Below, piece by piece: positions 1 to 5,953 of a stretch of DNA of 6,095 nucleotides. The notes beneath the pieces were generated by a model, which made no database searches, was not told the origin of the DNA, and saw nothing but the letters and a program-made list of their open reading frames with translations. Position 1 is the first letter of the stretch. Each line of letters begins with the position of its first letter. This DNA comes from Pseudomonadota bacterium (lineage in GTDB: Bacteria > Pseudomonadota > Gammaproteobacteria > Steroidobacterales > Steroidobacteraceae). The stretch spans positions 1-6,095 of the forward strand of contig JAJZLX010000624.1 in the NCBI GenBank assembly GCA_021850555.1, read 5' to 3'. A program made the translations under genes and the position numbers.

Positions 1-76
1 CTGAGCCTCCTCGTTGTGGGCCGAAACGACTTGGTACTCGTTGCAGCTTACACGGGAAGGTTCAGCGTCTCTCCCG

Positions 77-994
77 CTAATTTGGACGACAGTGAATTCT
101 GGTATTGATACTTGGTTGAAGCCGTCTACGGATTAGGGGCTCCCAAGCATCCGGGCCGCCTATCACGCGTGAGGTATCAACTATAACAATCCCGGGTTCG
201 GACGAAGGAAGTTGCCCGGCCTCTTCTTCCAGCATCCTTGCGGCACCACGATCCTCTACTCTCATCGCCACAGTTGCCTTCTTGATTGGCTTTCCATCGG
301 CTACCTGCGCCATAAACAAGCGTGGTTCTTGGACATGTTGACACAGCTCCTCATTCACGCCAGCAGTCGCTTCGAGTGGCTCGACCCACAGCATCACCAG
401 CTCTTCAAGAGCGCTTCCAGATTCTGGAGAAGAATATAGCCAATCAATGATCCGCTGCACCTCCGGTTCCGTGGGGAGGCGCAGAATCGCCACTTTCGAA
501 TGTACGTTTGGTCGTGCGTCAAGAGCGGTTGCGACAATTCGTTGCATTGCCGCTTCAGACTCACGTTGAATTTTTGAGATAGTGCGCTGCGATGCTTCAA
601 CATACGTCCAAAACTGAGCTGGTGACAGCCGAATGCGGGCATCAGGAACTCGACCAGACACCGAAGGAAAGAGCTCAAGTTTGACGCCGGACCGAAAAAG
701 ATCAGCAAAAATCGAAAGTTCTGTGGCAACGCCATGTTCATTTATACCGCTCTTCCACCGCGTCGTTATCTGATCTGCATTCGGCAAATGTCTTATGAGG
801 TTATAGTCCCGCCACAGATCCATGACTTTACGGACGTAACTTGGGATTTTCGCACCCCGAAAGTACTCGTCGATCCAACCACGACCAAATATCGAGCTGA
901 AGCCATTAAAGGCGATGCGCGCCTCTTCGAGTTCAGGACCAGTGAGCTGATTGATAGCCAAGTCGGCGATTTCAGCCTTGGAGAAGGCGGCCAT
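77..994 (-). CDS. Unrecognised protein, possible PD-(D/E)XK-like fold
   Basis: This encodes 305 residues, and I do not recognise the family with certainty. The ATG at 994 is chosen because GAGGAG precedes it by about five bases; an in-frame start at 1087 would add 31 low-complexity residues and lacks a comparable site. The N-terminal third is helical in character. Around residues 90-136 the order Glu92 (ATELSI), Pro117-Asp118 (VPDARI) and Glu133 (YVEASQ) resembles the core of PD-(D/E)XK nuclease-like proteins, but the usual lysine is replaced by Ser135/Gln136. This is therefore a fold guess and not a demonstrated nuclease. A charged helical stretch (about 137-160) follows, then alternating strands and helices. 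The last residues (QPSINTRIHCRPN) end abruptly, and a different frame stays open to the window edge, so a frameshift is possible. The gene is visibly less GC-rich than the replication genes. It could be element cargo, for example a defence or nuclease-related gene. Confidence 0.7.
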   Translation of the reverse strand: MAAFSKAEIADLAINQLTGPELEEARIAFNGFSSIFGRGWIDEYFRGAKIPSYVRKVMDLWRDYNLIRHLPNADQITTRWKSGINEHGVATELSIFADLFRSGVKLELFPSVSGRVPDARIRLSPAQFWTYVEASQRTISKIQRESEAAMQRIVATALDARPNVHSKVAILRLPTEPEVQRIIDWLYSSPESGSALEELVMLWVEPLEATAGVNEELCQHVQEPRLFMAQVADGKPIKKATVAMRVEDRGAARMLEEEAGQLPSSEPGIVIVDTSRVIGGPDAWEPLIRRRLQPSINTRIHCRPN

Positions 995-1567
995 GTTATC
1001 TCCTCGCCTGTCAGTCAAGAGCCTTGATCTCCGGAAAGCGCCAGGGTAAACGAGGAGGCGCGGCGCCGCACCTCTCGCTCGGCCCACCCATCCCAGTATA
1101 GCGCGAAGGCATCAGATGCCCGCCCATCCTGCGCCGGCAGAGTGACCGGGGATGGATGAGCGGGGCCGCAGGTGAGTTGATCAGGACGCATCCGGTTCGT
1201 TCTCCGCCGCCCCAATCGCAAGCGATTGACCCGACTGTGATCCACCACGGAAGCGACGCGGAGCGGGTTGCAGTGGCTTCGGCCTGCAGCGAGGATCGTG
1301 CCCGTGATCCAGCCCCTCGGTCCCCTCCCAGGCTGACAGCCCGCCCTGCCTCGGGGTGGGCCAGAACGACGGGGAGATGATGTGGGGCGGCCATCTCGAG
1401 TCCGTCACTCTGCACAGCCCCATCCCGGCCCGGAACGCGGTGGGCCGGATCTGTTTGCCGCGCCAGGATGGTGCGGCTCCCACTCTTGGGCATGGAACGT
1501 CCCCGGTGTTCCTCTCTTGGCGCGCAAGACGCCGCCCACCAGGGGCAGCGGCGATGCCGCGCCTGAT
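995..1567. other. Long GC-rich stretch with no convincing gene
   Basis: Several reading frames are open here because of high GC content, but none has a good ribosome binding site, a recognisable motif or consistent codon use. The stretch lies between the left gene and the candidate origin and contains short inverted repeats: CAATCGC/GCGATTG at 1213-1228, TGCAG/CTGCA at 1269-1288 enclosing a TTCG, and GCGGC-GAT-GCCGC at 1548-1560. In IncQ plasmids the origin region extends several hundred bases beyond the iterons and includes single-strand initiation hairpins, so part of this stretch may be origin DNA. That is inference from position. Confidence 0.5.
1213..1228. repeat. Perfect 7-base inverted repeat
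   Basis: CAATCGC and GCGATTG are separated by two bases (AA). A hairpin with so short a loop would open one or two pairs, so this could equally be a dimeric protein-binding site. No T-run follows on either strand, which argues against an intrinsic terminator. Its role is unknown; an ssi-type priming hairpin is one option because of the nearby IncQ-like origin. Confidence 0.4.
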
Positions 1568-1607
1568 AGAGAGTCCTAGGACTCTCTTAGAGACGAAAAT
1601 GCGCCTA
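1568..1607. promoter_or_regulatory. Perfect 20-base palindrome followed by oriT-like core
   Basis: AGAGAGTCCTAGGACTCTCT (1568-1587) is its own reverse complement. Its right arm also forms a second inverted repeat, TCTCT-T-AGAGA (1583-1593). Three bases further on, AAATGCGCCT (1597-1606) resembles the nic core of RSF1010/R1162-type (MobQ) transfer origins, recalled as TAAGTGCGCCCT, which likewise follows an inverted repeat by a few bases. Eight of twelve positions agree, including TGCGCC. By analogy the nick would fall after G1603. In RSF1010 the transfer origin is also near oriV. A chance match, a regulatory operator or an ssi site are alternatives. Confidence 0.35.
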
Positions 1608-1613
1608 CCACGC

Positions 1614-1730
1614 AACTATTGGAAATCATTGGTATTTTCGGCATTTTTGCAGCGCGAAGTGTTACCACCTGGTCCGGGGGTTGTCACCACCCAGTCCGGG
1701 GGCGGTTACCACCTATCCCGGGGGGTGTTA
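1614..1730. other. oriV: Candidate oriV (IncQ-like)
   Basis: An AT-rich stretch (1614-1649, about 70% A+T in an otherwise very GC-rich region) lies twelve bases from three 22-base-period repeats that run up to the repC stop codon. Iterons beside an AT-rich melting zone, adjoining the gene for the iteron-binding initiator, are the expected layout for an IncQ-type vegetative origin. In that model RepC binds the iterons, the AT-rich zone opens, and RepA helicase loads there. Function is inferred from architecture only. Confidence 0.65.
1661..1724. repeat. Three 20-base iterons at 22-base period
   Basis: The units are GTTACCACCTGGTCCGGGGG (1661), GTCACCACCCAGTCCGGGGG (1683) and GTTACCACCTATCCCGGGGG (1705), each separated by two bases. 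Pairwise identity is 16 or 17 of 20, with GT-ACCACC and CCGGGGG nearly invariant. The in-phase bases at 1727-1730 (GTTA) start a would-be fourth unit and contain the complement of the repC stop codon. A 22-base spacing places every unit on the same helix face. This matches the 20+2 spacing known for RSF1010 iterons. The main alternative is the multi-repeat end of an IS21-like insertion sequence, but no transposase or second end is seen. Confidence 0.8.
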
Positions 1731-2723
1731 GGTTCGGCCCCAACAAGCCTCGACGGCGGCGGCGTAGTCGGACGGTCGAGGGAAATGCGCGCCGATTCGA
1801 GGCAGGGTCTTCGGGCGGCTCACCATGACCAGCCCCGCCGCTGTCTGGTCGATCACCCACCCGTATCCACCGTGTAATCTGCGGGTACGGTCATCAATTT
1901 CCGCCAATGCCGCTCGGAGAAGCCCTCGCCTCACGGATTTGACTTTCGTGCTCGCCCGCCCGTGCCATGGACCCCACACATGGGGCGCAAGCGTATCGAG
2001 ATGAGCGCCGTTGCCATTGCCCAAATTCTCGCCGAGCCTGACGTGCGAACATAACCAGGCGTGAAGGATTTTGCCGGCCTCGCTTTCCAGCTCGTTGCGC
2101 TCGTACAAGCTGACCTGGATGTTTTGCCCGCTGAAGATCGAGGCAGTCAGCCTGGGGTTGGCGGCGACATGCACTTCCCGGGATTCCTCGTTGAATTCTG
2201 CGGAGATCAGATTGCAGGCACGATCCCAGCCGTGATTGTCGCGTTCGCGAATTTGAGCATTCCGCAATCGGTTGAGCGATGCTCGAATGCACGCAAATGC
2301 CTTGCCGCCGTCGACATCCCGATATCCAGCATCGATGAGCAAACTTCGCAGGCTGGTCCGTCGACTGACCAGCCGCTCGCCTCGATCGAGCGGTTGCCCC
2401 TGCCCGTCCCGGAAATCCATCGCGGTGCGGAGCTGTTGAGCTACCGGCCCTGGCGGATTGGCATCGATGACTTGGCCGTCGATGCCGAGCTGGGCGGCCA
2501 CGGCCAATAGCACGGATTGGTCATCCGCCCCGAGCTGTTCATAGCCCTGGTACCCGATCTGCACACCGCCGAAATCACGTGGCTCGACGAGCAGACGCGG
2601 TCGAACGCGCCGCCCGTCGTTCAGGGTTTCACGCGCAATCCCGCTAGTCGGGACAAACAGCCCATCGAACACGTGTGCCGGGTCGAGCTTGGCGTAGGCC
2701 GCTCTAGTATGTAGCTGGCTCAC
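1728..2723 (-). CDS. repC: RepC, IncQ-type replication initiator
   Basis: RepC binds origin iterons and opens the origin so that the RepA helicase can load. The protein has 331 residues from a GTG at 2723, preceded by AAGGGGA at a good distance. The longer open frame upstream lies inside repA and reads as nonsense. Similarity to RSF1010 RepC is clear by eye along the length: DPAHVFDGLF near residue 14 (DPAH in RSF1010), LGADD at about 64-68, a DVDGGKAFACI segment, HVAANPRL (YVALNPLI), LHAWLCSHV (LHQRLCGWI), LDTLAPHVWG (IDTLCGYVWP) and a basic KSVRRGLLRAAL helix (RKRRQRVREAL), ending in SRPK. It is about 50 residues longer than the 283-residue RSF1010 protein, partly through a C-terminal tail of about 25 residues. 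It overlaps repA by 20 bases, which suggests translational coupling. Its stop codon abuts the iterons. Confidence 0.93.
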   Translation of the reverse strand: MSQLHTRAAYAKLDPAHVFDGLFVPTSGIARETLNDGRRVRPRLLVEPRDFGGVQIGYQGYEQLGADDQSVLLAVAAQLGIDGQVIDANPPGPVAQQLRTAMDFRDGQGQPLDRGERLVSRRTSLRSLLIDAGYRDVDGGKAFACIRASLNRLRNAQIRERDNHGWDRACNLISAEFNEESREVHVAANPRLTASIFSGQNIQVSLYERNELESEAGKILHAWLCSHVRLGENLGNGNGAHLDTLAPHVWGPWHGRASTKVKSVRRGLLRAALAEIDDRTRRLHGGYGWVIDQTAAGLVMVSRPKTLPRIGAHFPRPSDYAAAVEACWGRT

Positions 2724-3618
2724 GGTCTTTCCCCTTGACTCTTGTTTTGGCCTCCGCCTTCTTGACGGCCCCAAGCACGGCAGGCACGAGCACGCCGCCC
2801 TCGGTCCGGATGTACCACCGGTCCTCGCACATCGCCGAGTAGTTTTGTTTGCTGATGCCGAACCGCAGAAAGTACCCCCGTCGATCGGTACCGATCGGGC
2901 GGCTGCTCGCCGGGTCATCCGACCACGCGAGCGCCTCGGAATCCACCATCCTGGCGACATACGCACACCAGCGCGGATTGTCGACGAGGGCGGATGCACC
3001 ACGCGCTGCTTGCTGTTGATCGAGCTGCCCGTCGCGGGCAGCTCCCTTGCTGACGTGATGGAGGTAGAGCACGGCTGCTCCGGTGCGCACGGCAATGAAC
3101 TCCAGCTGCGAGACCAGCCGGGCCATATCGCCATTGCTGTTTTCATCAAGCACATGGATCCGCGACAGCGTATCCAGCACGATCAACCTCACACCGGCGC
3201 AGGCCCGGATCAGCTCATTCGCTTGACGGCCGTCCATGACGTTGAGCCGTTTGCCGATGATGGGCTCGATCGTGAGATTTTCCGCCAACGCATCACGAAC
3301 CGCCGGGTCCGTGATGTGTTGCCCGAGCGCATAGAGTCGATGCAGCAACGCCTGCTCGGGATCCTCGCCCGCGAGATAGACCACCTTACCGGTTACAGTG
3401 GGGCGGAGGTCCAAGATGTCGGCGCCGCCCTGCGCCGTGCCAGCGACTGCAGCACCGGCCGCCAGGCTCACAGCCGCCTGCAGCGCCCACCAGCTCTTGC
3501 CCGTCGCTCCGGGCGCGACCAGCGCGCCCACTGTGCCGGCGAGATAGCCGCTCCCAGGCCAGAGGAAATCGAGCGAAAGGGGCTCTGTCGTCATTGCCCG
3601 CAGAATGTCGATGCTCAT
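2704..3618 (-). CDS. repA: RepA, IncQ-type hexameric replicative helicase
   Basis: This is a RecA-fold hexameric DNA helicase of the RSF1010 RepA family, expected to unwind the RepC-opened origin. It has 304 residues, against 279 in RSF1010. Visible motifs are Walker A APGATGKS (Lys41, Ser42), the acidic motif YLAGEDP (Glu85), Walker B LIVLDTLSRIH (Asp149) and motif H3 YLHHVSKG (His187/188), followed by the family signature QQQAARGASALVDNPRW, which nearly matches RSF1010. The C-terminal part keeps FLRFGISKQNY and GGVLVPAVL. All residues expected for ATP hydrolysis are present, so the gene looks intact. GGGGAGGTG lies just before the ATG. It overlaps the upstream HTH gene by four bases (ATGA) and repC by 20, so the three genes should be one transcript. 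Confidence 0.95.
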   Translation of the reverse strand: MSIDILRAMTTEPLSLDFLWPGSGYLAGTVGALVAPGATGKSWWALQAAVSLAAGAAVAGTAQGGADILDLRPTVTGKVVYLAGEDPEQALLHRLYALGQHITDPAVRDALAENLTIEPIIGKRLNVMDGRQANELIRACAGVRLIVLDTLSRIHVLDENSNGDMARLVSQLEFIAVRTGAAVLYLHHVSKGAARDGQLDQQQAARGASALVDNPRWCAYVARMVDSEALAWSDDPASSRPIGTDRRGYFLRFGISKQNYSAMCEDRWYIRTEGGVLVPAVLGAVKKAEAKTRVKGKDREPATY

Positions 3619-3956
3619 CGCGCACCTCCCCGCGCGGCAGCGAGCTGTTCGGCTTTCGTCGGCCGCGCGGAGCGGCGGCGGGTCGGGGGCGGCATCGCAT
3701 GTGCGGCGAACGCTGGCATGCTCGACCCCGCGGCGGGCGATGACCCGGCCGGCAGGCCGTTCGACCCGCTCTGGCGCATGAGCTCAAGGAGGCGATCCGT
3801 GTCGACCAGGATCCGCCGGCCGACGCGCACGAACGCCTCCTCGACGCCCCGCTCGCGGCGCTGACGGTACAACCACCGCCATGACTCGAGAGTCGAGGGA
3901 TAATGGACGCGTGCCGCAGCGAGGGCGGGACCATCGGTCATTGGGATGAGCGGCAT
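3615..3956 (-). CDS. Small AlpA/excisionase-like DNA-binding protein
   Basis: This encodes 113 residues. The ATG at 3956 follows AGGAG by seven bases; a second ATG at 3941 has no such site. Residues about 20-62 (STLESWRWLYRQR... FVRVGRRILVDTDRLLELM) have the look of a MerR/AlpA-type winged helix-turn-helix: a helix, a short basic wing (RVGRRILV) and a second helix, as in many excisionase-like and prophage regulators. The remainder, from about residue 63, is rich in Pro, Ala, Ser and Arg and is probably disordered. As first gene of the operon with repA and repC it may repress or activate replication, or act as recombination directionality factor for the integrase. It occupies the position of the RSF1010 repF repressor but does not resemble it. 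The class is moderately sure; the role is inferred from context. Confidence 0.8.
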   Translation of the reverse strand: MPLIPMTDGPALAAARVHYPSTLESWRWLYRQRRERGVEEAFVRVGRRILVDTDRLLELMRQSGSNGLPAGSSPAAGSSMPAFAAHAMPPPTRRRSARPTKAEQLAAARGGAR

Positions 3957-4000
3957 TGGCTATCTCCTGCCTGCGGCAGCCAGTCGCCACCGCTTTCCAC

Positions 4001-4029
4001 TTCTCCGCACCCTGGGCCCCCTGTAAAAT
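4001..4029 (+). promoter_or_regulatory. Weak candidate promoter for zinc-ribbon/HTH gene
   Basis: TAAAAT at 4024-4029 is a fair -10 hexamer, with TTCTCC 17 bases upstream as a poor -35. Transcription would begin close to 4036, leaving a short leader before the ATG at 4061 and placing the start point inside the paired direct repeats, where a bound protein could block it. Confidence 0.3.
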
Positions 4030-4035
4030 CAATGC

Positions 4036-4063
4036 AGTCCCAAATTGTGGTAGTCCCAAAATG
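4036..4063. repeat. Paired direct repeats, candidate operator
   Basis: AGTCCCAAATTG (4036-4047) and AGTCCCAAAATG (4052-4063) match at 11 of 12 bases and are 16 bases apart. The second also forms CCCA-AAA-TGGG. They lie between the divergent HTH-repA-repC operon and the plus-strand gene and overlap the latter's proposed start codon, which is a typical place for an operator. Which of the two DNA-binding proteins would bind is unknown. Confidence 0.5.
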
Positions 4064-4714
4064 GGCCATGACCCTTTCCATGATCCTCTTCAGGATGAAC
4101 AGGATGCGTTGTGGGCCGCCGCGCGCGCCCTGGGTTGCGTGCCCGCTCGCAACGCAAACGGGAGCCAGTGGCGCGCCAAGCCCGGATACTCGCCCGGGCT
4201 GGCGAGTCGCCGGGTTCTGGACGCGATCAGCCGGGAATTGCAGTTTCTGCGCCGGGCAGCAGGAGCAAGGCGGCGCCGGGAAGCCGAGAGGAACCGACCA
4301 CCGACGCGCTCTGCTGTGCCATGCCCCGATTGCGGTCAGCGCAAAGGCACTGTGCGACATGTTGCTTCTGCTGGCCACGCCCATTGGTATTGGGAATGCC
4401 AGTGTGGCCGCGAGGGCGATCTAGCACGGTCGCACGCCGGGGCGGAACGGCGGTGGATCGAAGCCGCCCAGTGCGCAGCCAGTCCTCCCCCAGCATCTCG
4501 ATTGGTGGAGTCCAGCGCGTCAGCGACACCCCGCGGTCGCCGGCGCAAGCTGACTGATCAGCACATCGACCAGGCAGAGCAGCGACTGATGGCGGGGGAA
4601 AAAGATACGGATGTCGCCAAGTCCCTTGGCGTCGGCCGATCGACGCTCTATCGCGCTCTTCGCCGATTCAGGAATTCTTCACCTTCTCACCCGCCCCGCC
4701 GACCTTCTCGCTGA
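4061..4714 (+). CDS. Zinc-ribbon-like protein with resolvase-type HTH
   Basis: I do not recognise the whole protein; it has 217 residues from the ATG at 4061. Cysteines at 88, 91, 113 and 115 (CPDC ... CQC) form a plausible zinc-ribbon cluster. The C-terminal segment, about 159-203 (GRRRKLTDQHIDQAEQRL ... DVAKSLGVGRSTLYRALRRF), closely resembles the DNA-binding HTH at the end of Hin/Tn3 serine recombinases, yet no catalytic resolvase domain precedes it. A DNA-binding regulator is therefore more likely than a recombinase. The start is uncertain: no Shine-Dalgarno precedes 4061, and an in-frame TTG at 3956 would add 35 residues of unlikely sequence, so a leaderless or short-leader message is possible. 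The last 47 bases overlap the convergent integrase gene. It is divergent from the repA operon, with paired repeats between, which suggests a control role. Confidence 0.75.
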   Translation: MGHDPFHDPLQDEQDALWAAARALGCVPARNANGSQWRAKPGYSPGLASRRVLDAISRELQFLRRAAGARRRREAERNRPPTRSAVPCPDCGQRKGTVRHVASAGHAHWYWECQCGREGDLARSHAGAERRWIEAAQCAASPPPASRLVESSASATPRGRRRKLTDQHIDQAEQRLMAGEKDTDVAKSLGVGRSTLYRALRRFRNSSPSHPPRRPSR

Positions 4715-5819
4715 GGCCGGCGAGCAGGTCCTTCACGTCATTGGCGGCCAGGTGCACGTACTTGTCGACGGCGTTGGATTTCCAGCCGCCGACGGCTTTG
4801 AGTTGCTGACTGCTCGCCCCGTCCCGGGCGAGATACGTCGCCGCCGAATGGCGCAGGTCATGGAAGTGGAAGTCCTCGAGACCCGCGGCTTTCACCGCGG
4901 CCACGAACGGACCGTGGTAGTGATATTTGGACTTCCCGCCCCGGCTTGGACTGAAGAATACGCGGTCATCATCGGCGTGCTGAGCCTTGGCGTGCTCTTT
5001 CAGCAGTCGCAGCGCCTCACCACTGATCCAAGTCGCCCTCGCCTGCCTGTTCTTGGTTTCCAGCCTGGATTGCTGGCCCGGCCGACGACCCAGCAGTATG
5101 CGGCCTTCCTCCAGGTCCACGTCACGCCACTCCATGTTCAGCAGCTCGCCGGCACGGCTCGCGGTGGCAAGTGCCACCATGACCATGGTGTGGAGCTGCG
5201 CGTCCTTGGCCGTCTCGCTCAGCAGTGCAGCGCGCTCCTCTTCGGAGAGGTACCGCACACGACCAGGACCTTCCTTGAACTTGCCGACGCCGGCAAACGG
5301 ATCCGTGCTGATCCAGTGCCACTCCTTGCGGGCGATTTTGAACACATGGGAGAAGTAAGCGAGATACCGATTGGCCGTCGGCGGCTTTCGCTGCAACTCG
5401 CGGGCGGCCGCGCCCTCTTTCAGCGTCGACGCCTTGCTGCCCGGAGTGGCTCGCCGGTAGGTTTCCCGCAGCAGCTTGTTGCGGTACTCGACCAGCACGG
5501 CCGGCGTCACCTCGGCGAGCTTCAGATGACCGATCTTTTCGCGCCACCAGCGCAGCCGGCCGATCCGGGTCGAAGCGTCCTTCTTTTGCGGCGCCTCCTC
5601 GACAATGTAACGATCGATGGCATCCGCGACTTTGCGGCGCCGAGCTTCGGCCGACCGGAAATGTTTCCCCTCGATCATCTCGGCTTCTTTCTTGATCGCC
5701 CACCGCTCCGCTTCGCGTCGGCTGTAGAAAGTCGCCGTCATGGTTGGATAGCCGGCAATCCTGACCCTCACCTGGTACACGGTCTTTCCTTGCCGGACGC
5801 GCTCGGCAATGGTCCCCAC
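4668..5819 (-). CDS. int: Tyrosine recombinase / tRNA-directed integrase
   Basis: This site-specific integrase joins the circular element to the chromosome at tRNA-Lys and, with a directionality factor, excises it. It has 383 residues, normal for phage- and island-type integrases. The start is a GTG at 5819, with AGGAG seven bases upstream. The order is: an N-terminal arm-binding-like region (about 1-60, with RIAGYPTMTATFYSRREAERW), a core SAM-like domain (about 60-165), then the catalytic domain. The full catalytic set is visible: Arg222 (SRAGEL), Lys256 (ETKNR), His320 and Arg323 (HDLRH), Trp346 (GGW) in the second His/Trp position, and nucleophile Tyr354 (DKYVHL). No break is seen, so the enzyme should be active. 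It is read away from the tRNA and converges on the zinc-ribbon/HTH gene. Confidence 0.96.
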   Translation of the reverse strand: MGTIAERVRQGKTVYQVRVRIAGYPTMTATFYSRREAERWAIKKEAEMIEGKHFRSAEARRRKVADAIDRYIVEEAPQKKDASTRIGRLRWWREKIGHLKLAEVTPAVLVEYRNKLLRETYRRATPGSKASTLKEGAAARELQRKPPTANRYLAYFSHVFKIARKEWHWISTDPFAGVGKFKEGPGRVRYLSEEERAALLSETAKDAQLHTMVMVALATASRAGELLNMEWRDVDLEEGRILLGRRPGQQSRLETKNRQARATWISGEALRLLKEHAKAQHADDDRVFFSPSRGGKSKYHYHGPFVAAVKAAGLEDFHFHDLRHSAATYLARDGASSQQLKAVGGWKSNAVDKYVHLAANDVKDLLAGLSEKVGGAGEKVKNS

Positions 5820-5849
5820 CTGATATCTCCTCGTCGGATCCGATGCTTG

Positions 5850-5855
5850 ACTATA
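5850..5855 (-). promoter_or_regulatory. Candidate -10 box for integrase
   Basis: On the minus strand TATAGT lies about 30 bases before the GTG start and fits a -10 hexamer. No good -35 is seen at 16-18 bases; the region there is part of the AAAA-CTGGAGC tandem repeat, which could be an activator or integrase binding site instead. Confidence 0.35.
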
Positions 5856-5870
5856 CCTCGATCCAGGACG

Positions 5871-5893
5871 AAAATCTGGAGCAAAACTGGAGC
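5871..5893. repeat. Tandem 11-12 base repeat between int and tRNA
   Basis: AAAATCTGGAGC (5871-5882) and AAAACTGGAGC (5883-5893) are head to tail and differ by one inserted T. They lie between the integrase start and the attachment site, where integrase arm sites or directionality-factor sites usually occur, and just upstream of the candidate integrase -10. Function is inferred from position. Confidence 0.45.
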
Positions 5894-5953
5894 AGCCCAG
5901 ATGATCCAGTTGACGCGTGACGCAGAAGTTATTGATTTGTAAGTGTTTTTATA

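Noticed and set aside
54..77. CGGGA/TCCCG inverted repeat as terminator of the left gene
   Set aside because: The stem is five bases with a long loop and no T-run, so it is too weak to call.
1015..1248. Minus-strand frame of 77 codons ending just before the left gene
   Set aside because: The end (YWDGWAEREVRRR) looks somewhat protein-like, but the GTG start has no ribosome site and upstream sequence gives no recognisable domain; kept as non-coding.
1661..1724. CRISPR-like short repeats
   Set aside because: The repeat units are separated by only two bases, so there are no spacers; iterons fit far better.
1356..1877. Plus-strand open frame of 173 codons
   Set aside because: It crosses the palindrome, AT-rich stretch and iterons and ends antisense to repC; no motif or ribosome site.
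2724..3155. Upstream extension of the repC frame
   Set aside because: It lies within repA in another frame, reads as low-complexity Ser/Arg/Pro sequence, and the GTG at 2723 has a good Shine-Dalgarno site and starts just before the RepC homology.
2845..3864. Plus-strand open frame of 339 codons
   Set aside because: It is antisense to repA and the small HTH gene, both supported by motifs and ribosome sites.
4611..5942. Plus-strand open frame of 443 codons
   Set aside because: It lies opposite the integrase, whose motifs are complete; the plus frame has no motif and no ribosome site and is open only because of high GC.
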